In this document: piece after piece, positions 51,600-59,341 of the stretch
Position numbering within the stretch: position 1 is the stretch's first letter
Layout of the letters: every line of letters begins with the position of its first letter
NCBI RefSeq assembly: GCF_003121585.1
Contig: NZ_QEOO01000020.1
Coordinates: 1-64,000 of the forward strand
Direction: 5' to 3'
From: Nocardioides speluncae
Lineage (GTDB): Bacteria; Actinomycetota; Actinomycetes; Propionibacteriales; Nocardioidaceae
DNA: 64,000 nt
The notes under the pieces: generated by a model
Seen by the model: only the letters and a program-made list of their open reading frames with translations
Database searches by the model: none
What the model was told of the DNA's origin: nothing
Program-made: the position numbers and the translations under genes

Positions 51600-51664
51600 G
51601 GATAGTCCAGAACGTTTGACATCACTATCCGCGAAAATGTGATGTCAAACGGCCTGGACTATCC
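51600..51664. repeat. GATAGTCCAGAACG palindrome, copy 2
   Basis: GGATAGTCCAGAACG, TTTGACATCAC, 13-nt loop TATCCGCGAAAAT, then the complement with two changes (GGCC for GTTC). Adjacent to the serA stop (51677), 13 bp away, and 95 bp after copy 1. Confidence 0.93.
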
Positions 51665-51676
51665 GGGCGGCGCGTT

Positions 51677-53263
51677 TCAGGTGAGGTCGACGGCGCGGAC
51701 CGAGGAGGCGTCGATCGAGGTACGGATCTGCTCGAGCACCTCGGCAGGTACGGCGCTGTCGACGGAGAGGGCGACCAGGGCCTGGCCGCCCTTGGCGTCA
51801 CGGGCGACCTGCATGCCGGCGATGTTGACCTTGGCCTCGCCGAGGATGCCGCCGACGGTGCCGACCATGCCGGGCTTGTCCTCGTAGCGAAGGAACGCGA
51901 GGTGCTCGGTGGGCTCCAGATCCACGTCGAAGCCGTTGACCTCGACGATCCGCTCCTTCTGGTGGATCCCGATCAGGGTGCCGCTCACCGACAGCTGGGC
52001 GCCGTCTGCGAGGGTGCCACGGATCGTGATCAGGTTGCGGTGGTCGGGGCTCTCCGGGTCGGCGACCAGGCGTACGGCGGTACCGCGCTCGGCTGCGAGC
52101 AGCGGCGCATTCACGTAGGAGACCTGGTTCTCGACGATGTCGGAGAACACGCCCTTGAGCGCCGCCAGCTCCAGCACCTTCACGTCGAACTCGGTGATCT
52201 CGCCGCGCACCTCGACGTCGAGCTGCTGGGCGACCTCGCCGGCCAGCGCGGTGAAGATCCGGCCCAGCTTCTCGGTGAGCGGGATGCCCGGGCGGACGTC
52301 CTCGGCGATCACGCCGCCCTGGACATTGACCGCATCCGGGACCAGCTCGCCGGACAGCGCGAGCCGCACCGACCTGGCCACCGCGATGCCGGCCTTCTCC
52401 TGGGCCTCGTCGGTGGACGCGCCGAGGTGCGGGGTGGCGACGACGTTCTCCAGCTCGAACAGCGGGCTGTCGGTGCACGGCTCGCTCGCGAAGACATCCA
52501 GCCCGGCGCCGGCGATCCGGCCGGTCTTGAGCGCGTCGTACAGCGCGCCCTCGTCGACGATGCCGCCGCGCGCGGCGTTGACCAGGACCAGCTCGTGCTT
52601 GGCCTTGGCGAGCTCGTCGGCGCCGATCAGGCCGACGGTCTCCGGGGTCTTCGGCAGGTGGACCGACATGAAGTCGGACTCGGCGAGCAGCGTGTCGAGG
52701 TCAACGAGGCGGACCCCCATCTGCGCTGCGCGGCCGGCCTGGACGTACGGGTCGTAGGCGATCACCTTCATGCCGAAGGCGCTCAGCCGCTGCGCGACCA
52801 GGACGCCGATCCGGCCCAGGCCGACGATGCCGACGGTCTTCTCGTAGAGCTCGATGCCGGTGTACTTCGAGCGCTTCCACTCGCCGTTCTTGAGCGCGGC
52901 ATGAGCCGGGCTCACGTGCCGCGCGGCGGCGAGCATCAGCGCGACTGCGAGCTCGGCGGCGGAGACGATGTTGGAGGTCGGGGCGTTGACGACCATGACG
53001 CCGCTCTGGGTGGCGGCCTTGACGTCGACGTTGTCCAGGCCGACGCCGGCGCGGGCGATCACCTTGAGCTGCTTGGCGGCGGCCAGAGCCTCGGCGTCGA
53101 CCTTGGTGGCCGAGCGGACCAGGATCGCGTCCACGTCGGCGATGGCGGGCAGCAGCTCGGCTCGGTCGGCGCCGTTGCAGTTGCGGATCTCGAAGTCCGG
53201 GCCGAGCGCCTCGACAGTGGCGGGGCTCAGCTCTTCGGCGATGAGTACGACGGGCTTGCTCAC
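51677..53263 (-). CDS. serA: D-3-phosphoglycerate dehydrogenase
   Basis: 528-residue NAD-dependent enzyme starting serine synthesis. Catalytic domain: IARAGVGLDNVDV, NAD motif VGLGRIGVLVAQRL, catalytic Arg in NAARGGIVDEG, Glu and His in LGASTDEAQ (ATPHLG). After about 320, an allosteric substrate-binding domain and a C-terminal ACT domain (GMVGTVGGILGEAKVNIAGMQV) give the mycobacterial-type long form. GTG 53263 with AAGAGGAA 7 nt upstream. Followed by palindromic repeats. Confidence 0.96.
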   Translation of the reverse strand: MSKPVVLIAEELSPATVEALGPDFEIRNCNGADRAELLPAIADVDAILVRSATKVDAEALAAAKQLKVIARAGVGLDNVDVKAATQSGVMVVNAPTSNIVSAAELAVALMLAAARHVSPAHAALKNGEWKRSKYTGIELYEKTVGIVGLGRIGVLVAQRLSAFGMKVIAYDPYVQAGRAAQMGVRLVDLDTLLAESDFMSVHLPKTPETVGLIGADELAKAKHELVLVNAARGGIVDEGALYDALKTGRIAGAGLDVFASEPCTDSPLFELENVVATPHLGASTDEAQEKAGIAVARSVRLALSGELVPDAVNVQGGVIAEDVRPGIPLTEKLGRIFTALAGEVAQQLDVEVRGEITEFDVKVLELAALKGVFSDIVENQVSYVNAPLLAAERGTAVRLVADPESPDHRNLITIRGTLADGAQLSVSGTLIGIHQKERIVEVNGFDVDLEPTEHLAFLRYEDKPGMVGTVGGILGEAKVNIAGMQVARDAKGGQALVALSVDSAVPAEVLEQIRTSIDASSVRAVDLT

Positions 53264-53428
53264 AGCAGCATTCCTCTTGGGTGCGAGTCGGGTGAGGGGT
53301 CCGGACCGGCCAACCGAATCAGGTGGTCGCGGCGATCCGTGCACGACGCTGTGCCCGCGCGCAACTGTACCCGACTGGTGTGGATTGCCCGCCTTGGCCA
53401 CCACCCGCAAGACGGCCCGCTTGGCCTA

Positions 53429-53467
53429 TGTGTAGCCTGTCTACGCTTGACTGTGTAGCCTGTCTAC
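53429..53467 (+). promoter_or_regulatory. Duplicated TGTGTAGCCTGTCTAC dyad upstream of the oxidase operon
   Basis: TGTGTAGCCTGTCTAC occurs at 53429-53444 and 53452-53467. In the second, GTGTAG-CCTGT-CTACAC is a dyad preceded directly by CTTGAC, and TAG follows. The -35 element with a long spacer holding a dyad resembles MerR-type promoters, but no regulator gene is adjacent. Confidence 0.5.
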
Positions 53468-53496
53468 ACCTAGCCCCCCACGGAAGGACGCTCGCG

Positions 53497-53937
53497 TTGT
53501 CGATCACGATCTGGTTCGTCCGCCTGGTGCTGCTTTTCCAAGGCCTGATGGCCGCCGTCCAGCCTGTGCTCGCCGGGAGCTTCATGTCCGGCAACTACGA
53601 CGCGTTGACCGTGCATTCCGGCGTCGGCGGCAGCATGTTCCTGGTCACTGCGCTGGCGCTGCTCGCCGTCGTCGCCCATGGCGCCGCTGGCTCCCGGCTG
53701 TGGCCGGTCGGGCTGCACGTGCTGCTGCTCGTCGCGGTGATCATGCAGATCGCGGTCGGGAGCACTCGCAACCTCGCCCTGCACATCCCGCTCGGCGTCG
53801 CCCTGGTGGCGGTGATGGTCTGGCTAGCGATCTGGGCCTGGCTGCCGGGCGCCCGGCTCCGCCGTACCTACCTGGTACGACGTCGCAAGGCGCCCGCCGT
53901 ACCGCCTGTCCCCACCAGCCAGGGCGTGGCCCAGTGA
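53497..53937 (+). CDS. Membrane protein of the DUF6220-like type
   Basis: 146 residues with four membrane segments (WFVRLVLLFQGLMAAVQPVLAG, MFLVTALALLAVVAHG, LWPVGLHVLLLVAVIMQIAVG, IPLGVALVAVMVWLAIW). TTG start with GGAAGGA upstream. QPVLAGSFMSG and VHSGVGG, ALHIPLG resemble small four-helix redox-linked membrane proteins. GTG of the next gene overlaps its stop. It probably works with the copper oxidase, by position. Confidence 0.72.
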   Translation: MSITIWFVRLVLLFQGLMAAVQPVLAGSFMSGNYDALTVHSGVGGSMFLVTALALLAVVAHGAAGSRLWPVGLHVLLLVAVIMQIAVGSTRNLALHIPLGVALVAVMVWLAIWAWLPGARLRRTYLVRRRKAPAVPPVPTSQGVAQ

Positions 53938-55487
53938 GGCTCTCGCGACGCGCGCTGCTGGCCGGCGCCGCCGGCGCGACCGGGCTGGCGGTGTCCGGCT
54001 GCTCGGACTGGTCGCCGAGCCAGACTGGCGAGCTGGTGAAGAGCGGGTTGGAGCTGCCGAAGCGGTTCCAGGTGCCGCTGCCGGTCCCGCAGCCGCTGCG
54101 CCCGGCCTCCACAAGCGCGGCCGGCGACGTGTTTGAGATCGTGCAGCGCGAGGTCGAGCTCGAGATCCTGCCCGGGGTGCGCACCACGGCGCTGACCTAC
54201 GGCGGCACCTTCCCGGGTCCGCTGCTGGAGACTCGGACCGGCCGCCCCGCCACGATCAAGCACCGCAACGCGATGCCGGTGCCGTCGGTCGTCCACCTGC
54301 ACGGCGGGCACACGCCGAGCGACAGCGACGGCTTCCCGACCGACCTGGTCGAGCCCGGCGCCGACCGCAGCTACACCTATCCGATGACGCAGCGGGCCAG
54401 CACGCTCTGGTACCACGACCACCGGATGGACTTCACCGGCGAGCAGGTCTACCGCGGCCTGGTCGGCGTCCACCTGATTCGCGACGACGAGGACGACGCG
54501 CTGCCGCTGCCCAAGGACGAGCGCGAGATCCCGCTGGTGATCGTGGACCGGTCCTTCGACGAGCACGGCCAGTTCGCCTACCCCGCCGCCGTCCCCGGGC
54601 GGTACGCCGACCACGGCGACCACAGCGGCCACCACGGCGGCGGTAGCAACAGCCGGGACCCGCAGTTCGGCGCCGACGACGGCCACGTCGAGGGCGTGCT
54701 CGGCGACGTGATCCTGGTCAACGGGGCGCCGTGGCCGGTGCTCGAGGTCGACGCCGCCCGCTACCGGTTCCGCATCCTTAACGGCTGCAACGCCCGCCGC
54801 CTCGACCTCGCGCTGGACCCGGCACCGCCGCGGCGGACCTTCGTCCAGGTCGGCTCGGACGGCGGCCTGCTGGAGAAGCCGATCGGCCACGACCATCTGG
54901 TGGTCGCGCAGGCGGAGCGCTTCGATGTGGTCGTCGACTTCTCGTCGTACGACGTCGGTCAGGAGGTCACGATGGTCAACCGGATCGGCAGCGGCTCGAC
55001 CGCCCAGATCATGCGGTTCGTGGTGGCCCGCAAGGCCACCGACGACAGCGCACCCACCGACAAGCTCGGCCGGCTCAGCACCATCGAGCCGCTCGACACC
55101 TCCGGCGCCCGGCGCCGGCTGTGGAAGTTCGGCAAGGGCGACCCGTCCAGCGATTCGTCGGGCGACGCGTGGACGGTCAACAACAAGCTGTTCGACCCGG
55201 AGGAGCCCCAGGCTCGCGTCCCGCTCGGCGAGGTCGAGATCTGGCGGTTCCGCTCCGACATGTTCCACCCGGTCCACGTGCACCTCGACCCGTTCCAGGT
55301 GCTGTCGCGGCACGGCAAGGAGCTTGGCGATTTCGACCACGGGTGGAAGGACACCGTCGACGTCCGGCCCGGCGAGGAGGTCGAGGTCGCCGTCCGCTTC
55401 ACCCAGCACCGCGGCCGCTACGTCCTGCACTGCCACAACCTCGAGCACGAGGACCGGATGATGATGGCGGCCTTCGAGACGGTCTGA
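53934..55487 (+). CDS. Multicopper oxidase, exported lipoprotein type
   Basis: 517 residues. N-terminal LSRRALLAGAAG is a Tat-type signal and VSGC a lipobox. Copper motifs: HLHGGH (about 122), WYHDH, HPVHVHL (about 443) and HCHNLEHEDRMMM (about 504), giving T1, T2 and T3 centres. It oxidises metals or phenols, as CueO- or bilirubin-oxidase-like proteins do. A His-rich loop DHGDHSGHHGGG lies near residue 226. GTG overlaps the upstream stop, so it is cotranslated with the membrane protein. Confidence 0.9.
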   Translation: MRLSRRALLAGAAGATGLAVSGCSDWSPSQTGELVKSGLELPKRFQVPLPVPQPLRPASTSAAGDVFEIVQREVELEILPGVRTTALTYGGTFPGPLLETRTGRPATIKHRNAMPVPSVVHLHGGHTPSDSDGFPTDLVEPGADRSYTYPMTQRASTLWYHDHRMDFTGEQVYRGLVGVHLIRDDEDDALPLPKDEREIPLVIVDRSFDEHGQFAYPAAVPGRYADHGDHSGHHGGGSNSRDPQFGADDGHVEGVLGDVILVNGAPWPVLEVDAARYRFRILNGCNARRLDLALDPAPPRRTFVQVGSDGGLLEKPIGHDHLVVAQAERFDVVVDFSSYDVGQEVTMVNRIGSGSTAQIMRFVVARKATDDSAPTDKLGRLSTIEPLDTSGARRRLWKFGKGDPSSDSSGDAWTVNNKLFDPEEPQARVPLGEVEIWRFRSDMFHPVHVHLDPFQVLSRHGKELGDFDHGWKDTVDVRPGEEVEVAVRFTQHRGRYVLHCHNLEHEDRMMMAAFETV

Positions 55488-55513
55488 CGCCGCGCCACCA
55501 GCACGTTGACGGG

Positions 55514-57484
55514 TCAGCGGGCGCTGGCTCCAACCGCATCGATTCGAACCGGCTTGCCGGAGCTCACCACGACCACCTTCAGCGTCTGCCTCCTGGCAAC
55601 GCTGGCGACCGCGAAGGTCAGGTGTCGCCGCGTCGTGCGGTTTGCCTCAAGCGAGACCCGTCCGAGCCGCTTGCTGCCCAACCAAACCTCGACCGTGCCT
55701 CGGCCCTTGCCCGCCCAGGCGTCCAGCGTGATCCGCTTGGCGAGGACGACGCGCTTGAGCGAGGCGCCCTTTCGGATCGCCGTGAGGGCGGTCCGCTCGT
55801 AAGCACCGGACACTGACGTCGGCGTCCAGCCGCTGCTGCGCGTGAGGTCACGGTCATCCAGCGGTACGGCGTCACACTTCTCCGGCGAACCAGCGCCGAG
55901 GTTCTCGTGCCGGTCCCGCGCCCGGACCTGGAAGCAATAGGTGCGGCCCCGTAGGCCTGCATAGGTCTTGCTCTTCGAGGTGGTCCGGTTCAGCCACGGC
56001 TTGGCGGCCGCGAAGGCGCCATCCACGGGCGCGATCCGGACGTTGACGTCATAGGACGCCACTCCGGAAAGGCTGTCTGTGCCTGTCCAAGTGACCGGGA
56101 TCGATCGCTTCGGGAGCAGCCGTACGGCGTTAGGGGCCGCGATCCGGCTCGTCGGGCCCACGCCGTCGATCACCTGGGTGAACACGAAGTCCTCGGGTCC
56201 AGTGGGACCGAAGTCGAAGTTCGACCAGGCAAGGGTCGCGCCGCCTGGGCCGGCCGATCCTGCCAGTGCGTAGGGAGTGTCGAAGAGACCGTCGGAGTAG
56301 GCCAGGCGTTCATTCGACGCGTGAACGGTGAAAGCTGGCTGGAGCGCTAGCTGGCCGGCGGTGAGGATCCGGCGGGCCCGCAGGAGCGGCGTTCCCTGGT
56401 CGCCCTCGACCCAGGTCGTCAGGAACGTCCCGTTCGGTCCCGGGACGAGGCGCTGGTTGTCGAGGACCTGGCCCCATTGCGGCGTGGGCATGGATGCCAC
56501 ACCGGCAGTCGAGCTCCACGCGCCCGACGCGAGCCCGCGTGTGCGAATCCTGAGCCATTGGGCCTCGGGTCCGTCCGGACGCTCCTCGTAGACCGTCCAG
56601 CCGACCGCGACCGAGCTCGGGCCGACCGAGAGGATCGGTTGGCCGATCCGGCCACTCTCCCCGGCGAGTGCGACCGTCTCGGTCTCGCCGAACGGCTGTC
56701 CCGGTTGCTTGACCCTGACCGCGACCGCACCCGGGGTGGACTCCGTACCGGGCTCGGGCCAGGTGAGGGCAACCTGCCCGTTGTCGTTGGCCCCCAATTC
56801 GAACTCGGAGCTGCCGACGGGCCAAGCGCTGGCGTCAGAGAAGGCACCAGTGCTGTCTGCTGTAGCCGTCGCCAGAGACTCGTTGCCGAACTTGTTCTGC
56901 CCCCAGACCACGGTGGCCCGGCCGCTCTCGTCCAGCACGGCTTCCAGTCCGCCGCTCAACGTCGTACCGTCCGGCTCCTTGCTCCACACCTTGGGAGCGC
57001 TCCAGACTCCGGCCGCGGATCGGTATACCGCCCGTGCCGTCGCATCCGAGCCCGCCGGATAGGCGATGACCGCAGCACCGTCTGCGTTCACATCAACGTC
57101 AGGACAAGCATGGACGTTCGATCCCGTGGGGTCGATAGAGATCGGCTCAGACCAGGTCGCGCCGGAGCCGGTCACGACCGAGACACCCTCGTCGGTGCCG
57201 TACGCCACAGTGGCCACACCGTCGGCTCCAATGTCGAGCCCCGCGCGCACCTGCCCGAGGGGGTGCGGTGTGGACCATGATCCGCCGTCATGGCGCGTCG
57301 ATACGCCCATGTTGAGGTGGTTGTCGAGGTACATCAGCATGGCCTCGTCACCCGCGGGGTTGGTGGCCAGATCGATGACGTAGCCGGATCCCACCCGCGT
57401 CGGCACTGCGGCCTGGGCCTGCTGCGGTGTCAACGTCGGGATCAGGCCCAGCACACACAGCGCAGCAACAGACGAAACTCGCAT
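55514..57484 (-). CDS. Secreted beta-propeller-like protein with fibronectin-type end
   Basis: 656 residues. Signal peptide about 1-25 (VAALCVLGLIPTLTPQQAQA). Residues 30-450 have repeated blades with sequences such as GGSWSTPHPLG, GATWSEPISI, VWSAPKVWS and SDASAWPVG, typical of a seven- or more-bladed propeller. Around 455-560 lies an Ig/fibronectin-like domain (SIPVTWTGTDSLSGVASYDV), then a C-terminal domain of about 100 residues. No anchor is seen. Function unknown; extracellular adhesion or binding likely. Confidence 0.72.
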   Translation of the reverse strand: MRVSSVAALCVLGLIPTLTPQQAQAAVPTRVGSGYVIDLATNPAGDEAMLMYLDNHLNMGVSTRHDGGSWSTPHPLGQVRAGLDIGADGVATVAYGTDEGVSVVTGSGATWSEPISIDPTGSNVHACPDVDVNADGAAVIAYPAGSDATARAVYRSAAGVWSAPKVWSKEPDGTTLSGGLEAVLDESGRATVVWGQNKFGNESLATATADSTGAFSDASAWPVGSSEFELGANDNGQVALTWPEPGTESTPGAVAVRVKQPGQPFGETETVALAGESGRIGQPILSVGPSSVAVGWTVYEERPDGPEAQWLRIRTRGLASGAWSSTAGVASMPTPQWGQVLDNQRLVPGPNGTFLTTWVEGDQGTPLLRARRILTAGQLALQPAFTVHASNERLAYSDGLFDTPYALAGSAGPGGATLAWSNFDFGPTGPEDFVFTQVIDGVGPTSRIAAPNAVRLLPKRSIPVTWTGTDSLSGVASYDVNVRIAPVDGAFAAAKPWLNRTTSKSKTYAGLRGRTYCFQVRARDRHENLGAGSPEKCDAVPLDDRDLTRSSGWTPTSVSGAYERTALTAIRKGASLKRVVLAKRITLDAWAGKGRGTVEVWLGSKRLGRVSLEANRTTRRHLTFAVASVARRQTLKVVVVSSGKPVRIDAVGASAR

Positions 57485-57579
57485 TACTCCCCCTCGACGC
57501 GCTCAGCACGTCAGACATCACCCGTGATCGAACGCGAGAACCTAACACGTGGCGCGACGGTGCGTCCGCGAAAAAGCAG

Positions 57580-57627
57580 ATGCAGCGCTTGTGGGCCGCG
57601 CCGTACTCTGGCTCCGTGTTCCTGTGA
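57580..57627 (+). CDS. Possible leader ORF upstream of the ABC-F gene
   Basis: A 15-codon frame (MQRLWAAPYSGSVFL) ends 46 nt before the ABC-F ribosome-binding region. Upstream ORFs are common in front of antibiotic-inducible ABC-F genes. There is no good ribosome site and the frame could be chance. Confidence 0.25.
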   Translation: MQRLWAAPYSGSVFL

Positions 57628-57673
57628 CTGAGTGCCGCGTGCCCATTCCGCCACCCCATTTCCGGGAGCCCTC

Positions 57674-59263
57674 ATGTCTGCTATCTCGTTCAACGATGTT
57701 CATTTCAACTGGCCCGACGGCGACCCCGTCCTCGACGGGCTCGACCTGCTGGTGCCGTCCGGCCGCACTGGGCTGGTCGGCAGCAACGGCATCGGCAAGT
57801 CCACGCTGCTGCGGCTGATGACCGGCGAGCTGACCCCGCATCGCGGCACGGTCACCGTGCCCGGGCGGGTCCGGCTGCTCCGGCAGGACCTGCTGCTACG
57901 GCCCGAGGACCGGGTCGACGAGCACCTCGGCATCGCCCGCGCGCGCCGCGCACTGCACGCGATCGAGGCCGGCGCGACCGACCCCGACCTGTACGACGTG
58001 ATCGGCGACGACTGGGACGTCGAGGAGCGCGCGGTCGCGACCCTCGAGCGGCTCGGGCTGCCCGGCAGCGTGCTCGACCGCCGGCTGGGCGAGCTCTCCG
58101 GCGGCGAGACCACCGGGCTGGCGCTCGCGGGGCTGCTGCTGGACCGGCCCGACGTACTGCTGCTCGACGAGCCCACCAACAACCTGGACCGGCCGGCCCG
58201 CGAGCGCCTGTACGACGTCGTGGCCGGCTACCGCGGCACGTTGGTCCTGGTCAGCCACGACCGCGAGCTGCTCGAGCACGTCGACCGGATCGCCGAGCTG
58301 CGCCCGGAGCCGGGGCGCACCGGCGCCCGCATCGCCAGCTGGTACGGCGGCGGCTGGACGGCGTACGCCGAGGCGGTCGAGGCCGAGCAGACGGCGGCCG
58401 AGCATGCGGTCACCGCGGCCCGCTCCGACGTCCGCCGACAGCGCAACGACCTGGTCGAGGCGCATGTCGTCCTCGCTCGGCGGAAGCGCTACGCGCAGAA
58501 GATGTACGACAACAAGCGCGAGCCACGGGCGGTGATGAAGCTGCGCAAGCGCGCCGCGGAGGTCTCCGCGGCGAAGCTGCGCGGGACCCACGAGTCGCGG
58601 CTCGAGGATGCCCGGGACCGGCTGACCGAGGCGGAGGACCAGCTCCGCCCGGACGACGTGATCCGGGTCGACCTGCCCGGCTCCGCCGTGCCGCGCGGCC
58701 GGGAGGTGCTGACGCTGTCCGAGGTGGTGCTCCGCAACGGCGCCCGGGTCGACGTGGAGGTCCGCGGACCCGAGCGGATCGCGGTCACCGGGCCGAACGG
58801 GGCCGGCAAGACCACGCTGCTGCACACTGCTCTCGGCCGCGTGGAGCCGCGGTCGGGCCGGGTCGACCTGCACGTCCCGGCGCGGCTGCTCCCCCAGCGC
58901 CTCGACGTACTCGACCCGAGCCTGACGGTCGCCGAGAACGCCGCGGCGTACGCCCCGAGCGCGGAGCGATCCGAAGTGCGCGGCCGGCTGGCGCGGTTCC
59001 TGTTCCGCGGGGCCGCCGCGGACCGGCCGGTCGCGACGCTGTCGGGCGGTGAGCTGTTCCGGGCGTCGCTGGCCTGCCTGCTGCTGGCCGAGCCGACCCC
59101 GCAGCTGTTGGTGCTGGACGAGCCGACCAACCACCTCGACCTGGCGAGCCAGCGGCAGCTGGTCAGCGCGCTCGCGGCGTACGACGGAGCGCTGCTGGTC
59201 GCCAGCCACGACCAGGCGTTCCTCGACGAGCTCGGGATCGACCGGACAGTGGTCGTGAACTGA
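57674..59263 (+). CDS. ABC-F family ATPase
   Basis: 529 residues with two ABC domains and no membrane segment. Walker A GSNGIGKST (about 40) and GPNGAGKTT (about 374), signatures LSGGETTGL and LSGGELFRA, DEPTNN/DEPTNH. The linker (about 220-320) is charged and helical (ARRKRYAQKMYDNKREPRA), the ribosome-facing P-site tip of ABC-F translation factors. It would rescue or protect ribosomes from antibiotics, or act on translation stress. ATG 57674 follows GGGAG. Confidence 0.92.
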   Translation: MSAISFNDVHFNWPDGDPVLDGLDLLVPSGRTGLVGSNGIGKSTLLRLMTGELTPHRGTVTVPGRVRLLRQDLLLRPEDRVDEHLGIARARRALHAIEAGATDPDLYDVIGDDWDVEERAVATLERLGLPGSVLDRRLGELSGGETTGLALAGLLLDRPDVLLLDEPTNNLDRPARERLYDVVAGYRGTLVLVSHDRELLEHVDRIAELRPEPGRTGARIASWYGGGWTAYAEAVEAEQTAAEHAVTAARSDVRRQRNDLVEAHVVLARRKRYAQKMYDNKREPRAVMKLRKRAAEVSAAKLRGTHESRLEDARDRLTEAEDQLRPDDVIRVDLPGSAVPRGREVLTLSEVVLRNGARVDVEVRGPERIAVTGPNGAGKTTLLHTALGRVEPRSGRVDLHVPARLLPQRLDVLDPSLTVAENAAAYAPSAERSEVRGRLARFLFRGAAADRPVATLSGGELFRASLACLLLAEPTPQLLVLDEPTNHLDLASQRQLVSALAAYDGALLVASHDQAFLDELGIDRTVVVN

Positions 59264-59269
59264 GCAAGA

Positions 59270-59301
59270 GGGTCCCGGGAGGCGCCTGCCTCCCGGGACC
59301 C
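59270..59301. terminator. 13-bp perfect hairpin between convergent genes
   Basis: GGGTCCCGGGAGG at 59270-59282 pairs with CCTCCCGGGACCC at 59289-59301 around CGCCTG. It lies 7 bp after the ABC-F stop and 40 bp before the stop of the convergent protease gene, so it would serve both. Confidence 0.75.
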
Positions 59302-59341
59302 GACCCCTTGCCAACCCCCTTTCAGTCGCCGGTCACGGTCG

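Noticed and set aside
51440..51664. Palindromes as transposon terminal repeats
   Set aside because: Each unit is a self-contained hairpin, no target-site duplication is clear and no transposase lies between them.
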